DNA of 64,000 nucleotides, taken from Xanthocytophaga sp031424975 (GTDB lineage: Bacteria > Bacteroidota > Bacteroidia > Cytophagales > 172606-1). Shown here piece after piece: positions 63,684 to 64,000 of this stretch (its first letter is position 1; every line of letters begins with the position of its first letter). The stretch lies in contig JANPIL010000141.1 of assembly GCA_031424975.1 (NCBI GenBank), positions 1 through 64,000 on the forward strand, written 5' to 3'. The notes under the pieces are model-generated. The model did no database searches, was not told the origin of the DNA, and saw only the letters and a program-made list of their open reading frames with translations. The translations under genes and the position numbers were made by a program.

Positions 63684-64000
63684 TTATTTTCGGTTTTTGC
63701 GACCCATGATTAAGTCATTCGAATATTTCTTTGGCTTTCTTGTTTTCTTGCCCTTCGCATAAAGTCCGTTACGTGAACGTGGTTGCCCTCCAGATGCCTT
63801 TCCCTCACCACCACCCATTGGATGGTCTACTGGATTCATTGCAACCCCACGTACACGGGGACGACGACCCAACCAGCGCTTACGACCTGCTTTTCCAAGG
63901 CTTACATTCATGTGATCTGCATTTGACACAGACCCTATAGTAGCCATACATGTAACCAACACCAATCGCATTTCTCCTGAAGGAAGTTTAAGCGTTGCAT
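63684..64000 (-). CDS. rplB: 50S ribosomal protein L2, C-terminal part (cut by window edge)
   Basis: The last 105 codons of rplB; the 5' part lies beyond 64000 (the frame is open to the edge, reading ATLKLPSGEMRLVLVTCMAT). Conserved peptidyl-transferase-proximal segment VAMNPVDHPMGGGEGKASGG and the terminal KTRKPKKYSNDLIMGRKNR. First visible gene of the superoperon here. Confidence 0.98.
   Translation of the reverse strand, partial: ATLKLPSGEMRLVLVTCMATIGSVSNADHMNVSLGKAGRKRWLGRRPRVRGVAMNPVDHPMGGGEGKASGGQPRSRNGLYAKGKKTRKPKKYSNDLIMGRKNRK

Overview
The window is a piece of a Bacteroidota chromosome, probably from a gliding, environmental Cytophagia/Saprospiria-like lineage; I cannot name a genus. 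The evidence is a gldG gliding gene, a secreted protein with a type IX secretion (T9SS) C-terminal domain, a TonB receptor with a carboxypeptidase-like N-terminal domain, DUF4293 and DUF4105 proteins, several TAnnTTTG promoter boxes of the Bacteroidota type, and few Shine-Dalgarno sites.

Layout. 0-17 kb: pnuC, a tRNA-Arg / GIY-YIG / tRNA-Arg unit, a PP2C phosphatase beside an Hsp70-like ATPase, a secreted subtilase, a hybrid-sensor kinase with its response regulator, an FkbM methyltransferase, a FeoB-associated peptide, an inositol-phosphatase, a DUF4105 protein, an M1 aminopeptidase and a biotin carrier protein. 16-18 kb: pyrH and frr. 18-22 kb: AT-rich accessory genes separated by long imperfect hairpins that resemble integron attC sites. 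22-31.6 kb: treS-maltokinase fusion and glgE (trehalose to alpha-glucan pathway), then a large secreted sugar-dehydrogenase-like protein. 31.8-34 kb: a second AT-rich cassette-like block with the same kind of sites and the same right-hand boundary as the first. 34-50.9 kb: envelope proteins, a DUF433/DUF5615 toxin-antitoxin-like pair, pyrE, a Nudix protein, xseB, yceI with an AraC regulator, gldG, a membrane MutS homologue, a TonB receptor and carA. 50.9-64 kb: the ribosomal-protein superoperon in order rplQ-rpoA-rpsD-rpsK-rpsM-rpmJ-infA-map-secY ... rpsS-rplB, all on the minus strand. It is visibly more AT-rich and free of the repeats found elsewhere.

The most unusual property is a dense population of very short repeats in the first 51 kb. 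About 40 copies of a 30-bp non-palindromic repeat (boxes GGTTTGGG, GAAA and ATACTATTTT) sit at nearly every gene boundary. Several lie in frame inside proteins, and several supply stop codons. A 20-bp palindrome, CCTGTCTGCCGACAGGCAGG, is inserted cleanly, without loss or duplication of target bases, into a tRNA-Arg copy, into one 30-bp repeat and into a third GC-rich repeat; the uninterrupted form of each target is present in the same window. Together with the two attC-like cassette blocks these are the best candidates for undescribed biology.
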